Below are positions 12,145 through 23,215 of a stretch of DNA of 64,000 bases, piece after piece. Each line of letters starts with the position of its first letter. The first letter of the stretch is position 1. The DNA is from Artemisia argyi (Eukaryota > Streptophyta > Magnoliopsida > Asterales > Asteraceae): the NCBI GenBank assembly GCA_030686995.1, contig CM060692.1:124181296-124245295 (forward strand). The letters are read 5' to 3'. Below the pieces are notes generated by a model, which did not search any database, was not told where the DNA came from, and saw nothing but the letters and a program-made list of their open reading frames with translations. A program made the position numbers and the translations under genes.

Positions 12145-12903
12145 AGTGTGTTATTGAGCGAGTACGACATCTCGTATAGACCACACACTGCACTCAAGGG
12201 GCAGATATTAGCTGACTTTGTTGTTGAGAAGCCAGATACTGATACTCCACCTTCAACAAGGAAAGTAGAATTACAAGAACCATGGGTTCTATTCACAGAC
12301 GGATCCTCGTGCGTGGATGGATCAGGCGCAGTCCTTATCCTCACAAATCCAGATGGAGTGGAATTCACTTGCGCACTGCGCTTCGAACTCACAGCCACAA
12401 ATAATGAGGCAGAATATGAAGCCCTACTTGCTAGACTAGGCATTGCAACTCAAATGGGTGTACGTAACCTAGAGGCAAATGTAGATTCCAGGCTGGTAGC
12501 AAATCACGTGCCACGGGAATATGAATCCAAGGATGAACACATGGTCCAATACCTCGAAAAAACCAAGTCTCTAATTCAGAATTTTGATAGGTTTACCATC
12601 AAACAAGTCCCTAGAGGAGAAAACAGGAAAGCTGACGCACTTAGCGAGATCGCATATACAAGCTTTGCGCACCTATCAAAACAGGTATTGGTGGAAACTC
12701 TAAAAAACAAATCAATCTCGGAGATGGAAATATCCACGATGATAGAGGAACAGGATCCTACGTGGATAACACATATCATTGAATTTATAAGCAAAGGAAT
12801 CTTACCACAAGATCAGAAGGATGCTCGTAGTGTTCGGCGCACTGCGCAGAGATTTGAACTCCGAGATGGCGTCCTATATCGACGTTCATTCCTACAACCA
12901 TGA
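12145..12903 (+). pseudogene. Second (archaeal-type) RNase H of Tat pol
   Basis: Continues the pol frame after the TGA. It opens with SEYDISYRPHTALKGQILADF, the end of the first RNase H. A second RNase H domain follows, with LFTDGSS (about residue 48 of this piece, first catalytic Asp), NNEAEYEAL (Glu) and NVDSRLV (Asp). This additional RNase H marks the Tat lineage. The piece ends at a second TGA (12901-12903), again at a position where relatives have tryptophan (PWLR). Both stops are TGG to TGA changes, as expected from cytosine deamination on the other strand of methylated DNA. Confidence 0.88.
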
Positions 12904-13995
12904 CTCCGGTGCATTGGACCCCTTCAAGCAAATTACGTACTCTAAGAAATTCATGCTGGTTCATGTAGTATACACTCAGAACCACGGTCTGTAGTGGCGC
13001 GCGCCCTGCGGTCTGGATACTATTGGCCTACTATGCACCGCGACTCACGGGACATGATAAAGAAATGCAGCGATTGCCAAGTCCACAAGCCAATTCCGCG
13101 CCAACCACAACAAGACCTAACCCCCATCATCTCACCATGGCCATTCTATAAATGGGGCATTGACATTGCAGGCCCTTTTCCAATTGCAGCGGGAGGGCTA
13201 AAATTCCTCATCGTAGCTATATATTATTTTACTAAGTGGATTGAGGCAAAAACAGTGGCAAGCATCACGGGCAACCAAGTCAAACGCTTCGTATGGGACA
13301 ACATTGTGTGTAGCTTTGGACTACCTGGAGAGATTATTTCGGACAACGGAAAACAATTCTGTGAAAACCCGTTCAAAGACTGGTGCGCGCAATTAAACAT
13401 TACACAACACTTTGCCTTAATTAAGCACCGACAAACCAATGGCTTGGTTGAACGCGCGAATCGCAGTCTAGGCGAAGGTATAAAAGCGCGCCTTAACAGG
13501 CATAAAGGAAGGTGGGTGGATGAATTATCACATGTTTTATGGGCGCACCGCACGACAATTAAAACCAGTACTGGAGTCATACCATTCTCTCTTGTCTATG
13601 GGAGAGAGGCTATCATACCAGCCGAGATTGGAATGCCAACTATCCGTACGGCGGAAATAAATGTCACAACAAATGACGATGAGCGGCGCATAGACATGGA
13701 TCTCTTGAAAGAAAGACGCGAACGCGCAGCTATACGTGAAGCAAAAGGTAAATCAAAGATGAAGAAGTATTACGATACAAAAGTCAAACACACTTCATTC
13801 AGGCCAGGAGACTTTGTATACCGCGCCAATGATGCAAGCCACGCATAAGACACAAGCAAGCTTGGACCCAAATGGGAAGGACCCTATGAGGTCACACATG
13901 CACTATGCAATGGTGCATACAAGTTGCGTGACATGGAAGGCCATGAGCTGGCACACACTTGGAATATCTGCAATCTCAAGAGATGCTATCTTTAG
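12904..13995 (+). pseudogene. Tat integrase
   Basis: Integrase that would join the cDNA to the target. After the TGA at 12903 and an in-frame TAA near 12945, the HHCC zinc module is readable (HAGSCSIH, then CSDCQVH near 13066-13086). The catalytic core has GIDIAGPFP (first Asp), IISDNGKQF (second Asp) and NGLVERANRSLGEG (Glu). A TAA near 13847 interrupts SHA..KLGPKWEGPYEV, the GPY module, which then runs to a natural stop at 13993-13995 after NLKRCYL. All catalytic residues survive, so the damage is confined to nonsense codons. Confidence 0.9.
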
Positions 13996-14684
13996 GAAAG
14001 GCTACAGCCCACACACAGACAACCTTGCACTTTAGTACGTGCCTAATAAATGTCTGTATTTGAATTTTCTTTTCTTTTAGGAATTGTCTTTTATCTTAAA
14101 AAACTTGCAAGTATTAATAAAATGTTGTGGTTTCTAGCCAACTCCATAACACATTTAACTTTATTGCTTACATTTTTTCTTATGTCTCAATATTGTTATT
14201 TTATATTTTGCCTACATGGCGTGCATGCACTTATTAAGACCTACGATGGTAGAAAGGATGAGTAAACCTACTAACTAACTTGTTGAGTAAGAGGGTTGCA
14301 AACCCATCAACACTGGATCAGGCGTCCTTGCTACGCGCCTTACTTTCAAGACGTTGAAGTATGTTTAAATGCGCATTCCACGAAGGATGCGCAACATCAT
14401 GTACACTGTACATGCTTAGCAATTTACGAGCCAAGACTCTTGGTCATTTGATATAGTATTTGCAACACAATGCAAGTCTATCTTTATACTTATGATTTTT
14501 TAAGTTATGTGCTTAATACAAGTCATCTTTTATATATCTCGGTTTCAATTTGACTCTTGGATACTCTTTTACACAAAAGAAAACACTCTAAGTCCAAATA
14601 ATACAAACAAGGCATACAAAAAAGATAAATATTATTATACGAATCATGAGTTTACAAACTACATCCACAAAAATACATACATAT
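13996..14684 (+). other. Tat post-integrase spacer without a gene
   Basis: AT-rich 3' region between the integrase stop on the plus strand and the stop codon of the antisense gene. The small ORFs at 14050 and 14507 have no recognisable domain. The two convergent genes must terminate within or overlap across this stretch. Confidence 0.6.
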
Positions 14685-17266
14685 CTACATACTATGAGTA
14701 CGCCTATGACTTGCACTACTAGCTGTAGACGCCAACTCCCCGGCCTCACTCAGCCTTCTTAAAAGGCTGCTATCCTCCAGAGATACCGTTGGTATGCTAA
14801 CGGGAATCCCATCAGACCTGGGGAGATGGGCTGCGCCAACACCGCAAAGAATGGCCTTTTCCTTCACGCCCATCTTACGTGCAGCTCTTGTCTCATGCGC
14901 CTCTAAGCATTTCTTCAAAGAAATCTCCTTCTCAAGAGCAAAAGGATTGAGCATGTGGCGGGGGTGAGCAAAGACAGGCATCTTTAGCTGCGACTCGTCC
15001 GGCTTCAGGAAGAAGTCAGGGTAAGCCTCCGCATCTTCAGCTATATGTCTGGCCAGAGTCAGGCCCTGCATGATCACACTAATAGGATAATCCTGATCAC
15101 GCTCCAGGCGGGCGATATGAGGAAAGTCGAAGACTTTCATCTTCTCCATGGCCTCCACTAGCTCGTCAAAAGCATCCGCCTTATACCCAAGCACTGCTGC
15201 AAGTGGCACAGTCAGCATCTTGACCTCATGAAGCTCCTCCGTAGCCTGGACCTTGCCACGTGCCATGACGCACTCCATGACCTTCCTAAAGGCCTCTACA
15301 ATCTCCTGGGACTCCAACGTGCCCATGGCAGCCAAGCGCAAACCATGGCTGATCAACCACCTGCACATACAACAAAGCATGCGTTAGAAGATAAAGAGCA
15401 TTAAGGCACATAGTGGTAAACAAAGAATTCAAAGGAAGGTATATACCTGCGCTCAGCAATAGTAGACATAAGATGAGGATATAACTCCTCATCATACTCT
15501 ATACTCAGCTTACGCAGCTTGCCCTCCTGCACCTTCAGAGCATCCTCCACATGCACGCGCAGTTCATCAAGGTGGGCGAAGTGCTCGGTTTTCTTTTCTT
15601 GCAGGTACTTTAAACCCCAAGAGAAGTTAGCCCTGTACTGATCAATCTCAGCGCGCTCTTGCCTTACCTCAGCCATCAAAGACAGCTTCTCATTTGCGAG
15701 TCTCCTAGCATATGCAGATGTGGACTCTACATCTGCTCGCGCATCAGCAAACTGCGCCCTAAGCAGAGCAATCTCCTCATCCTTCTGAGCGAGACTGCTA
15801 CCTTCACCAATATACCTCGCCTTCAGCTGAGTAACCAACTCAACTTGACGCTCAACTGCTGCGCAGACATCTCTTCATTCACCCTCAGTGGCTCCTCCAC
15901 ATGAGCATGAGCCGCTTGGGGTGGCACTGACCCCTCCACATACGCTGCATCACCCCCTGCAGCCTTGTCACTATACGCAAACATAAAAAAGTCAAGGAAT
16001 GGCACTGCGTAAAACACATATAAATATAAATACTCAGCTTACTTACATAGGGGGAGAAGTCTCAGCAGTCTCCTGCACAGCAACAGACAATGACGTCTCC
16101 TCATCTGTGGACTCATCCACAATGATGGTATGACGTCTGCGCTTGGATGTACCCTCCCCACCATCATCAACAGCTTTGCGCTTCGAACCTTGGCGCTCCT
16201 CTTCAGAGTCAGTGTCCACTTTGAGGATCCAAGCACTAGTGGACGACTCAGCGCGCGCAAGCTCAGGCGCCACCACTCCTCGCGCAGGCACAGTCTGTAC
16301 TGGTGTCGCATTCAAAACAGGTTGTGATGCGTCAGAAGACTCTTCTCGTGCATGCTCCAGCAGGCGCCCAGCAGTAGCCTCCAAGATGGGCACTTCACCT
16401 TCCCTCAAAGGGCGCACGCCCACAGTCACCTGCGTAGGCTTTGCTAACTTCACCACGGCAAATAGATCCATCTCTGCGCAACACATGAACGAACAAGAAA
16501 AGAGCAAGTTAGTGGATAAAATCAATATATACAAGGAAGCTTACATTATAAACACGAGGATAAGAAAGGATAAGCACCCACCTCGGCCGCTTCCATCCAA
16601 AAATGTTGGCACTTCATCACTTCCCCCAAAGTAGTTGCGGCTCATTCCTATGCGTACCAAGAACTCCTCGGGATAGGAGTTGATTGGGATGCGGTTCTCA
16701 TAAATGATCTCCGTATCCCCCATGCTGTACGTACCGGTATCTAGGCGCTCATCCTTTGGAAGCCCCCCTTGAGTATAAAACTCAGAGAGCGTGGTGAATA
16801 CTTTATCATCTATCCAAAAAAACCTTTCCCTCCAACCCCTCAGGGCATCTATTTTATCAGTGTAACACTGATAGCGCCTTGGGCGCTTGGAAAACGTCAC
16901 CCACCCGTTAGACCACGACGTATGGTAGAACGCGCGGAAAAGGTTGATCTTAGGCCTCACTGCGAGTAAACGAAAGTTTACCTCAAAATTCGTTATTTTC
17001 GCCGCACCTATACAGTGCAGCTGCAAAATATGCAGCCGGTAAAAATTGAGCACGTCGCTCAAAAACAGGGATATAGGCACGCGCTGGTATGCGAACTCAA
17101 AAAAGCGCGTGTATACCCCTATTTTCCCCTCAAGGAAATCCGTAATACATGCGTCCGCATCTGGTACTTCTGGATGCACCACAAGCGGAATAAAGTAGTC
17201 AGAGGTGAACTAACGTAGTTCATCCTCCTCCATCTTGGAACGGAACTCCTCTAACTGACGAACCAT
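14685..17266 (-). pseudogene. Antisense four-exon gene in the Tat 3' region, gypsy-type putative transposase domain
   Basis: A gene opposite to pol. I infer exons 17266-16582, 16473-16047, 15970-15447 and 15360-14685, with introns of 108, 76 and 86 bp. Donors are AG|GTGGGT, AT|GTAAGT and AG|GTATAT. Acceptors are GCGCAG, GTATAG and GTGCAG, with pyrimidine-rich tracts. Reading phases agree across all three junctions except for one frameshift inside exon 3 (about 15823-15860). Exon 1 resembles the plant 'putative gypsy type transposase' domain (PF04195), with LHILQLHCIGAAKITNFEV and GWVTFSKRP. Exon 2 is acidic and carries an RKAVDDGG-GTSKRRR basic patch. Exon 3 is a coiled coil (AQKDEEIALLRAQF). 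Exon 4 is helical with no domain I know. A TAG at 17212-17210, 18 codons after the ATG, is the only stop in exon 1. Extra, sometimes antisense, ORFs are a known feature of Tat elements; the function is unknown. Confidence 0.75.
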
Positions 17267-17388
17267 TTTTCCTAATTGGTGCGCACACGCGATTACCTTT
17301 GAAGCTGCTAGTTTTTTCTTGACCAAGATTCGTAATATGGAAGAAGTTGTATTTTTCACTGTGGTAAATACAGTAAAAATGGGTACCC

Positions 17389-17396
17389 CTTATATA
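17389..17396 (-). promoter_or_regulatory. TATA box of the antisense gene
   Basis: Minus strand TATATAAG in a GC-flanked context (CCCTATATAAGGGG), about 125 bp upstream of the ATG at 17266. This places the start of transcription near 17360. It is the only strong TATA box between this gene and the LTR. Confidence 0.5.
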
Positions 17397-17654
17397 GGGT
17401 TTCCCTTTGCCTCGGATGAATGCCATGTGGATCCCACTATCTCTATCGTGTGGCTAGAATACCATACAGTACAAAAACTTTTTCATGTATTCCGAAGGAC
17501 ACGTAGATAACCTCCCCATTTACCGAGGTATTATTGCGATATTTTGGGACTAGATACATAGTCCTTACTTTTGGCAGTGAATATATTGAATTTTTCCCGC
17601 CACACTTACCGCTGATATTATTAGTCTAGTATACGTGGTTACAACCCACGCACA

Positions 17655-17670
17655 CTAGACTGGGGGGACA
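17655..17670 (+). promoter_or_regulatory. Tat polypurine tract
   Basis: CTAGACTGGGGGGACA directly abuts the LTR start TGATGACG. It primes plus-strand DNA synthesis and confirms the plus orientation of this element. Confidence 0.7.
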
Positions 17671-18121
17671 TGATGACGTATAGTCTATATTCGGGTCACG
17701 AACCCAAATGATAAACATTACTAAAGCCCAAGCTCACCACGAGTGGGCTATCATAACAACGATTTGGGCCAGCATGCTAACGGTTTGGGCTCACGAAATC
17801 CCAAACCAAAGTTATTTATGGTTCTGATATAGATATCTCCTATTTAAGGGATATATATCAAACCGGATATATATCGAAGAGTAAGGAGCGCGTATCCAAT
17901 AAGGATTACGTGCCTATATAAACAATATCATAACTCCCGTTACAGGTACGATTCACAACCGTAACTCTTCTACATAACCCTAAAATCAATTACTTACTCT
18001 CACGCCAGAGGATATTCGTGGGAGACAATCGCACGATAAGCCTAACGGTGTTTGTTTTCTTTCTTAGTGCGCAGGTCTCAAGCATTAAGATCTGATTGGT
18101 ACGAGGGCCGGAACCCAAACA
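17671..18121 (+). repeat. 3' LTR of the Tat element (451 bp)
   Basis: Begins TGATGACGTATAG after the polypurine tract and ends about AACCCAAACA. A TATA-like TATTTAAG lies at 17841, preceded by several TGGGCT/TGGGCC motifs (about 17743, 17765 and 17787), which resemble plant site II elements. The right border rests on similarity to remembered Tat LTR ends, because no 5' LTR is present for comparison. Confidence 0.7.
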
Positions 18122-19379
18122 AGGAACGCCCAACTTTTGTACCAATAGGAGGCAAACTTTGGACGAAACCTTGAAGCAGATTATGGCTGATGCTACTAAA
18201 AAACATGAAGAAAACAATGCTTTGATCAAAGAAATCCGATCTTCAACCGATGCTTCTATCAGAAATCAAGTAGCTTCGATCAAGGCATTAAAACTACATA
18301 AGCAAGGTAATTCAAGAGAGAGGATCTAGAAGTCTACCAAGCTCAACTAAAACAAATCCTAGAGATCATCTCAAGGCAATCACCACTACTGAAGAAGTCT
18401 CACTTAATGTGCATTTTCCTGGAAGATTATTGGAAACTGCTGATGCTGAAAAGCCCAAAATTTTCTTTGAATCTTTAATCAGTTTATGAAGATTGCTCAA
18501 AGAAAATTCAAGGATTGAAGATGAGATAAAGGTGACAGTGAAAGAAGAGTGCTATGCAACTGATCACAAAGCCCTATCTCACAATGAAAAAGACCCAGGG
18601 AGTTTTAGCTTGCCTTGTAATATTATTGATATGCCTTTCAGTAATGCCTTAGCTGACTTAGTAGCTAGTGTTAGTGTGTTGCCCTTTATGACATTCGCTA
18701 CCTTAGGCTTAGGAAAATTTGCTCCTACTCAGTTACTTATTGAATTCGCATACAAATTTGAAAAACGACCTAAGCGATTAGCCAAAAATGTGCTTGTTAG
18801 GATTAAGAAATTCGTCTTCCCAATAGACTTTGTTATATTAGATATGCCTGAGGATATCAAGATTCCTTTGATCCTTGGATGACCTTTCTTTTCTACTGCT
18901 CATGCTAAGACAGATGTTTTTAAAAGAAAAATCTCATTAAGAGTAAGGGATGACAAACTAGTCTATAAGTGTGATAATCCTATTAAGAGTATCATTAGAA
19001 GTGTTTATGTGCTAGGATTAAGAGAACGAATGGACCTCGACCTAGAAGCTAGGCTAATGGGAGAGACTTTAATCCAAAAGAAATCGCATAACCCTGATTA
19101 TGAAGATTTTGAAGAATTTCTTGATCTTAACGTGCCTGTTGAACTAAGAAATGATATTGTTGATGATTCTGACAACGAATGGTATGATTGTGAGGTTATT
19201 AACAAACGTAGAAAAGTTGTCAAAAAACTAGTGATAGCAACGAAATATTTGTTTAATTACAACTACACCTTGAGTATTTATGCCTGCGCGATAACATATA
19301 TTTCCCGTCTATTGTTTTGTCATCACTACCCGAAAGGGATAGAGTTTTGCTTTTGCAGATCTTAAAGAGAAATGGCATG
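18122..19379 (+). pseudogene. Ty3/gypsy gag end and protease remnant
   Basis: Degraded polyprotein of an Athila-like element. Around 18170-18290 it reads a gag-tail helix (LKQIMADATKKHEENNALIK). From 18493 a protease domain is readable, with PGSFSLPCNI and ALADLVASVSVLP; the usual active-site context is DLGAS, so the glycine is replaced by valine. Then come FPIDFVILDMPEDIKIPLILG, a TGA at 18880 (usual CGA, a CpG transition) and FSTAHAKTDVFKRKISLRV, continuing to about 19250 with LRERMDLDLEARLMGETL. The sequence is broken at 19379 by the copia insertion and resumes at 35091. Confidence 0.75.
19375..19379 (+). repeat. Target-site duplication of SIRE-like copia element 1, left copy
   Basis: GCATG immediately left of the LTR. 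The right copy at 35091-35095 is GCGTG, one mismatch in five. Confidence 0.6.
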
Positions 19380-20695
19380 TGTGGAAAACTAGAAGGGGGG
19401 TTGAATAGTTTTACGTCCTTTTAATTTGTTATGAAATAATTTGTTTACTGTCAAAAATTGTAGATTCGATATTATGTGATTTCAAGTCTTGCACAATATA
19501 AACAACTATAATTAAATAATAAGACTATAGTAATGTAAGAAATGAAATAAGTACGAGATGGAAAGATCGAACCGCGAGACAAGAGATTTATAGTGGTTCG
19601 GCTACAAGGACACCTTCCATTCCCTACTCCACTCCCCGAGCACCTAACTCGAGAGTTTTATTCACTATGTCAACAAGCTCCCTTATGGCGGAGAAAACCT
19701 TACACACCAATATTCACACCACAACTTCGTCACACCTTAGTCACACCTTCTACACAACTTCTTCACACCTAGTCACAACTTGATTACAACACTACTTCTT
19801 CATACCTATCTATCTTCACAACAATATACTTCACTACTATCTTCCTCACAACTATCTACTTCCCAACAATCTACTTCAAAACTATCTACTCCTAAAACTT
19901 TCTATCTACACACCTTGCTAATATATATTCTACCAAATATTCACAACAATTTACACAAAACTATATGTAATAAATGTTGCTCTAACAACTTGGATGTGAA
20001 GGTCACAACAATTTGTAATACTTCTTGTCTTGGTGGATAGAAGTATTCTTCTCTTGCACTTAAATGGATGAGACTTGGATCACTTAGAAACAAGGATTAA
20101 TGTATTTATGATAAAAGGATTATAAGAAATGAAATAGGGGATTTAAATCAGAAAGTTTTGGGGTGCAAAAGGTGAGAAAAATCTGTGAAATAAACCAGTA
20201 TTTATAGGCAAGAAAAATACTGTTCTGGAACGTGCCGGTCCCCTTAATTAGGGGCTGGTCTCCTTAATTATTAAGGGGCCGCCTAAGGAATTAAGGGGGC
20301 CGCCCTCTCTAGAACGTTGGACTTGTTTCTCTTTTTGTGAGGAAGGTATTTCTGGATTATATTTGCCATTTTTGGTTAAAAATTTGAATTCATATTTTTA
20401 TAATGATTTAAACATATTCTTTTAATTCCAAAATTGATTTGGTAAAAGATAAAAAAATGTTTGTGACATTTTATAGAAAGTTTAGTGATTGAGAAAAATT
20501 TCTTTTGATCATAGAATGCAATAAACACTTTGTTTATTCATACCTTAAGTGATTTGGACGTAAAGTGAGATATTTATCGCTAAATACTTGTTTACGTCAT
20601 AAATTTTAGTTCAATGAGTTTACGTTTTGTAATTATAAAAACATAGAGATGTCGTTAAATATTAACAATGTTTTTAGGCATTATTTATGTCAACA
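19380..20695 (-). repeat. 3' LTR of SIRE-like element 1 (LTR A)
   Basis: 1316 bp. In minus orientation it starts TGTTGACATAAATAAT and ends GTTTTCCACA. The region around 19780-19970 consists of short CTACTTCACAACTATCT-like repeats. The minus-strand TATA box TATAAATA is at 20206-20199, with a GC-centred palindrome module directly upstream (20235-20305). It is clearly homologous to LTR B (33751-35090) and more distantly to LTR C (59942-61237). Confidence 0.88.
20235..20305. promoter_or_regulatory. Palindromic promoter module in LTR A
   Basis: Contains CCGGTCCCCTTAA, a second arm TTATTAAGGGGCCGCC and a third TTAAGGGGGCCGCCC, able to fold into nested hairpins. It lies about 30 bp upstream of the TATA box on the minus strand. 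The same module occurs in five other places in this window. Confidence 0.65.
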
Positions 20696-20947
20696 ATCTC
20701 CCCCTTTTTGATGATTACAAAACCTTAAACTCATTAGGTCTAAAAATTAATTTTTAGACAATTATTTAGATTTTAGTATTCATTTCTCCCCCTTTTTGTA
20801 AAATCAAAAAGGTTATGCCGATTAAGCTTCATAAAAGAAGTTAAGCGGGTAGAAAGCTCCCCTTGATGTGTGCTCCACCTCATTTGTTAGCACCAAGGAA
20901 ACGAGCTATGGAATGCCTGGCTACAACAAAATATGTGAAGAATACAA

Positions 20948-21035
<88 letters not shown>

Positions 21036-21309
21036 AAGCAAATAAAAATATATTCATTCAAGCATTTAAGATGATCATAAAAATGAACATCAATACAACA
21101 TTCAATATGCTAGAAGCATATCGATTACAATAAAATTAAAGAAACGACATAGTCCTAAATTTTCCAAAGAGAGCTCTCGGACTTGCTTGCAACCCATGGT
21201 TGAGTGTTTTATTTGGTTAAGGGGTGCATAAGCATAAAGCTTAGTTGTTTGATGGAGAAGGATATGGAGTAGGGTATGGAGCGGAAGAGGTGAATCTCAC
21301 GATGATGTA
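20696..21309 (-). other. Polypurine tract and 3' untranslated region of SIRE-like element 1
   Basis: Minus-strand AAAAAGGGGGAGAT abuts the LTR (20696-20709) as the polypurine tract. The rest is non-coding and contains a pure (TA)n microsatellite at about 20950-21032. A similar leader next to the polypurine tract is found at 47283-47718. Confidence 0.65.
20950..21032. repeat. (TA)n microsatellite
   Basis: Uninterrupted AT dinucleotides over about 83 bp. The Ile-Tyr ORFs across it are artefacts. Confidence 0.95.
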
Positions 21310-21960
21310 TCATGTCAAGGGTGGTATTGGATGGGGACGAGTGAGAAGATATTCGATCCAAGAAATATCTTCACTCATGTAGCGGATTTGTTTTTGAAGG
21401 AAGATGCAACAAGGGCAAAAGTGAGTGTGGTTCGTAACTTGATCCAAGTTGAGAGAGTGAGGTAAGCAATTTGCACAGGGTGATGATGGAGGTTCCCCTT
21501 TGTTGTGTTGTGCAAGATGCATAGTAAGGAGATCACTTAGATCATGAATTTGGTTTATTTCTTCACGGAACTTTTGCATTTCCGTGGCAATGTGGAGAGA
21601 ATCATTTTGTTGATATTGATCAATTGGGGTTGTGTAGTTGGAATTGAAATTGTTGGAAGTGTAGTTTGATAGTTGATCAAACTTGTAGGAATCATTATAA
21701 GTGGTTGGAGGTTGAGATGTGTAGTTTGGCATGAAGGTGGATGTTTAGCCAATGTTGTATGGTTTGTAAAGAGGATCAAAGGAATGTCCTTGTGGGTTTG
21801 GTGTAAAGTTTGGGAAGTAAGTAGATGGAGGTGTTGAGTGATTTTCAACTTTATTGGTTATGATGGATTTGTTTCGAGGGCTCTTTCTTCGCCAAACGGG
21901 TTTTTCTGTCATCCTTGCTAGCCTTGAGGCTTTTAGTTTTGGATTGTTTGGGGAGGTCAT
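21310..21960 (-). pseudogene. Extra ORF in env position of SIRE-like element 1 (CxCC protein)
   Basis: One reading frame of about 216 codons, starting at the ATG at 21960 and interrupted by a single TAA at about 21742. The N-terminal part is basic (KLKASRLARM, VWRRKSPRNK), the middle is Asn/Tyr/Thr-rich, and the C-terminal part has CANC, then HTHFCPCCIFLQKQIRYM and a helical WIEYLL. The ORF at 47719-48318 shares the start (M-T/S-SP), the polar middle and the CxCCI motif, so the two are homologues. It has its own TATA box and the palindrome module upstream. I recognise no known domain, and there is no signal peptide or membrane segment to support an envelope role. Confidence 0.6.
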
Positions 21961-21992
21961 GATGAGATGAATGGAGAGTTTGAAGATTGGGG

Positions 21993-22000
21993 TATTTATA
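21993..22000 (-). promoter_or_regulatory. TATA box of the extra ORF
   Basis: TATAAATA on the minus strand, the same octamer as in LTRs A, B and C. It is 33 bp from the ATG at 21960, implying a very short leader. Confidence 0.5.
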
Positions 22001-22130
22001 GTGTTAGATTTGTGTGTTTATGGATGGATAAGGTTTGTTTGGGAGATTAGGACAAAATATGTTTATGAAATTTGGGAAGTGTATGATGAAATGGGCTAAA
22101 AAGCATAAAAGATTCTGTAAACCCGACCAT

Positions 22131-22196
22131 CAGATGGCTGGTCCCCTTAATCATTAAGGGGACCGCCTTACATAATTAAGGGGGCCACCCATCTGG
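22131..22196. promoter_or_regulatory. Palindromic module upstream of the extra ORF in element 1
   Basis: CAGATGGCTGGTCCCCTTAA is followed by TTAAGGGGACCGCC and TTAAGGGGGCCACCCATCTG. The outer CAGATGG/CCATCTG arms make the whole block an imperfect palindrome of about 66 bp. It lies about 130 bp upstream of the TATA box. Confidence 0.65.
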
Positions 22197-22932
22197 TGAT
22201 TTCTAGATTTCCAGAATTGGGTTTTTGGCAGAAAATTTGCAGAAAGGTTGTGTCTTTGGGTTTGGATTCAAGCAAGTTCAACTCTTTAAGGCAATTTAGC
22301 ATCTAATCTATTTATAATATAGAATACATGCAAAATTACATAAATAATAGAAAAATCAAGCAATCAATAATTACCAAGAGTAAGCAAGAAAAGGCAAGTG
22401 CAATCAATTCTACCTAGAGTAACTATCTTAGATCAAAGGTAAAGGCAACTAGTGAGTGAGTAACTAGTGATGGAACAAAAAAACAACATTGTATGTGATT
22501 TTGTCCTAGTGTGTGCCTATATGCAACAAATGTGGAGTTGTGATTGTTTGGACTTCTCAATGCAAATAAGAAAACTTCCTAAGAAACAATCAAAAATCTC
22601 CTTGATTCGTTTTTTGCTCAATTCATGAATGTGAATGGTATATATTAGATTATATATTTTGACGATTCATATGAGATTTTATGCATCATTTAAGAAAAAG
22701 TTTTTAGCACTTGTCAACAATGCAAGAAAGATGGTTTTCATGTGTTTCCTAGATGTGAGAATGGTTTTAAAGAAAATTCGATTGGGTTTTATAAAAATGT
22801 TTATGCAATAAAATGAGGTTTCCCAATCTTTGATTTTGTGCGAAATAGATTCCTAGACTCAGATATGAAGAAGTGGAGGAAAAATAAAAATAAATTTTAT
22901 GCAATGAATAAGTCATGTAAATGCAGTAAAAT
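22197..22932 (-). other. Spacer between copia pol end and extra ORF
   Basis: AT-rich, no coding sequence recognised. It lies between the stop of RNase H and the promoter of the extra ORF. Confidence 0.6.
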
Positions 22933-23215
22933 TTAGTTAATTTGTTCCATCATTCCTAATCCTAAACGCAAGTGGTTAAATAATTCACGCTTAAGGGGTT
23001 TAGTGAATATATCCGCAATGTTATCTTCTGATGCAAACTTTTCTATAGATATGTTTCCTTTTTGTACATTATCCCAAAGGAAGTGGTGGTGTATTTCTAT
23101 ATGTTTAGTCCTAGAGTGTTGAACCGGATTTTTACTTAAATCTATCGCACCTTTGTTATCACACATAATAGGAACATTTTCTAACCTAATGCCATAGTCT
23201 ATGAGAGCTTGTTTC
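22933..23215 (-). pseudogene. SIRE-like element 1 RNase H, 3' part
   Basis: C-terminal end of copia pol: VPIMCDNKGAIDLSKNPV, HSRTKHIEIHHHFL, EDNIADIFTKPL and a stop after LGLGMMEQIN. Codons at 23215 connect directly to those at 29882 (ALWMK / QALIDYG) once the nested Athila element and one copy of GTTTC are removed, so this gene was cut by that insertion. Confidence 0.9.

Larger units (their letters stand above)
10262..18121 (+). mobile_element. 5'-truncated Tat-lineage Ty3/gypsy retrotransposon
   Basis: The order is protease end, RT, RNase H, second (archaeal-type) RNase H, integrase, long 3' region with an antisense gene, polypurine tract and 3' LTR. The extra RNase H and an additional ORF between integrase and the LTR are hallmarks of the Tat lineage. 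No 5' LTR, PBS or gag is present: the left end begins in the middle of protease next to a gypsy LTR fragment. Several nonsense codons and a frameshift show that it is dead. Confidence 0.85.

Noticed and set aside
19780..20040. Ser/Thr/Gln-rich ORF, also at 34175-34435 and 60126-60592
   Set aside because: It arises from CTACTTCACAA-like short repeats in the R/U5 part of SIRE LTRs and occurs in all three LTRs without codon signature.
20863..21074. ORFs made of Ile-Tyr repeats
   Set aside because: They translate a (TA)n microsatellite; the same applies to 48636-48884, 57401-57643 and 57758-57964.
21310..21960. Envelope-like protein because of its position after pol
   Set aside because: No signal peptide, transmembrane segment or glycoprotein features; position alone is not evidence.
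22933..23166. A stand-alone small protein
   Set aside because: It is the C-terminal end of copia RNase H, cut from the rest by the nested Athila element.
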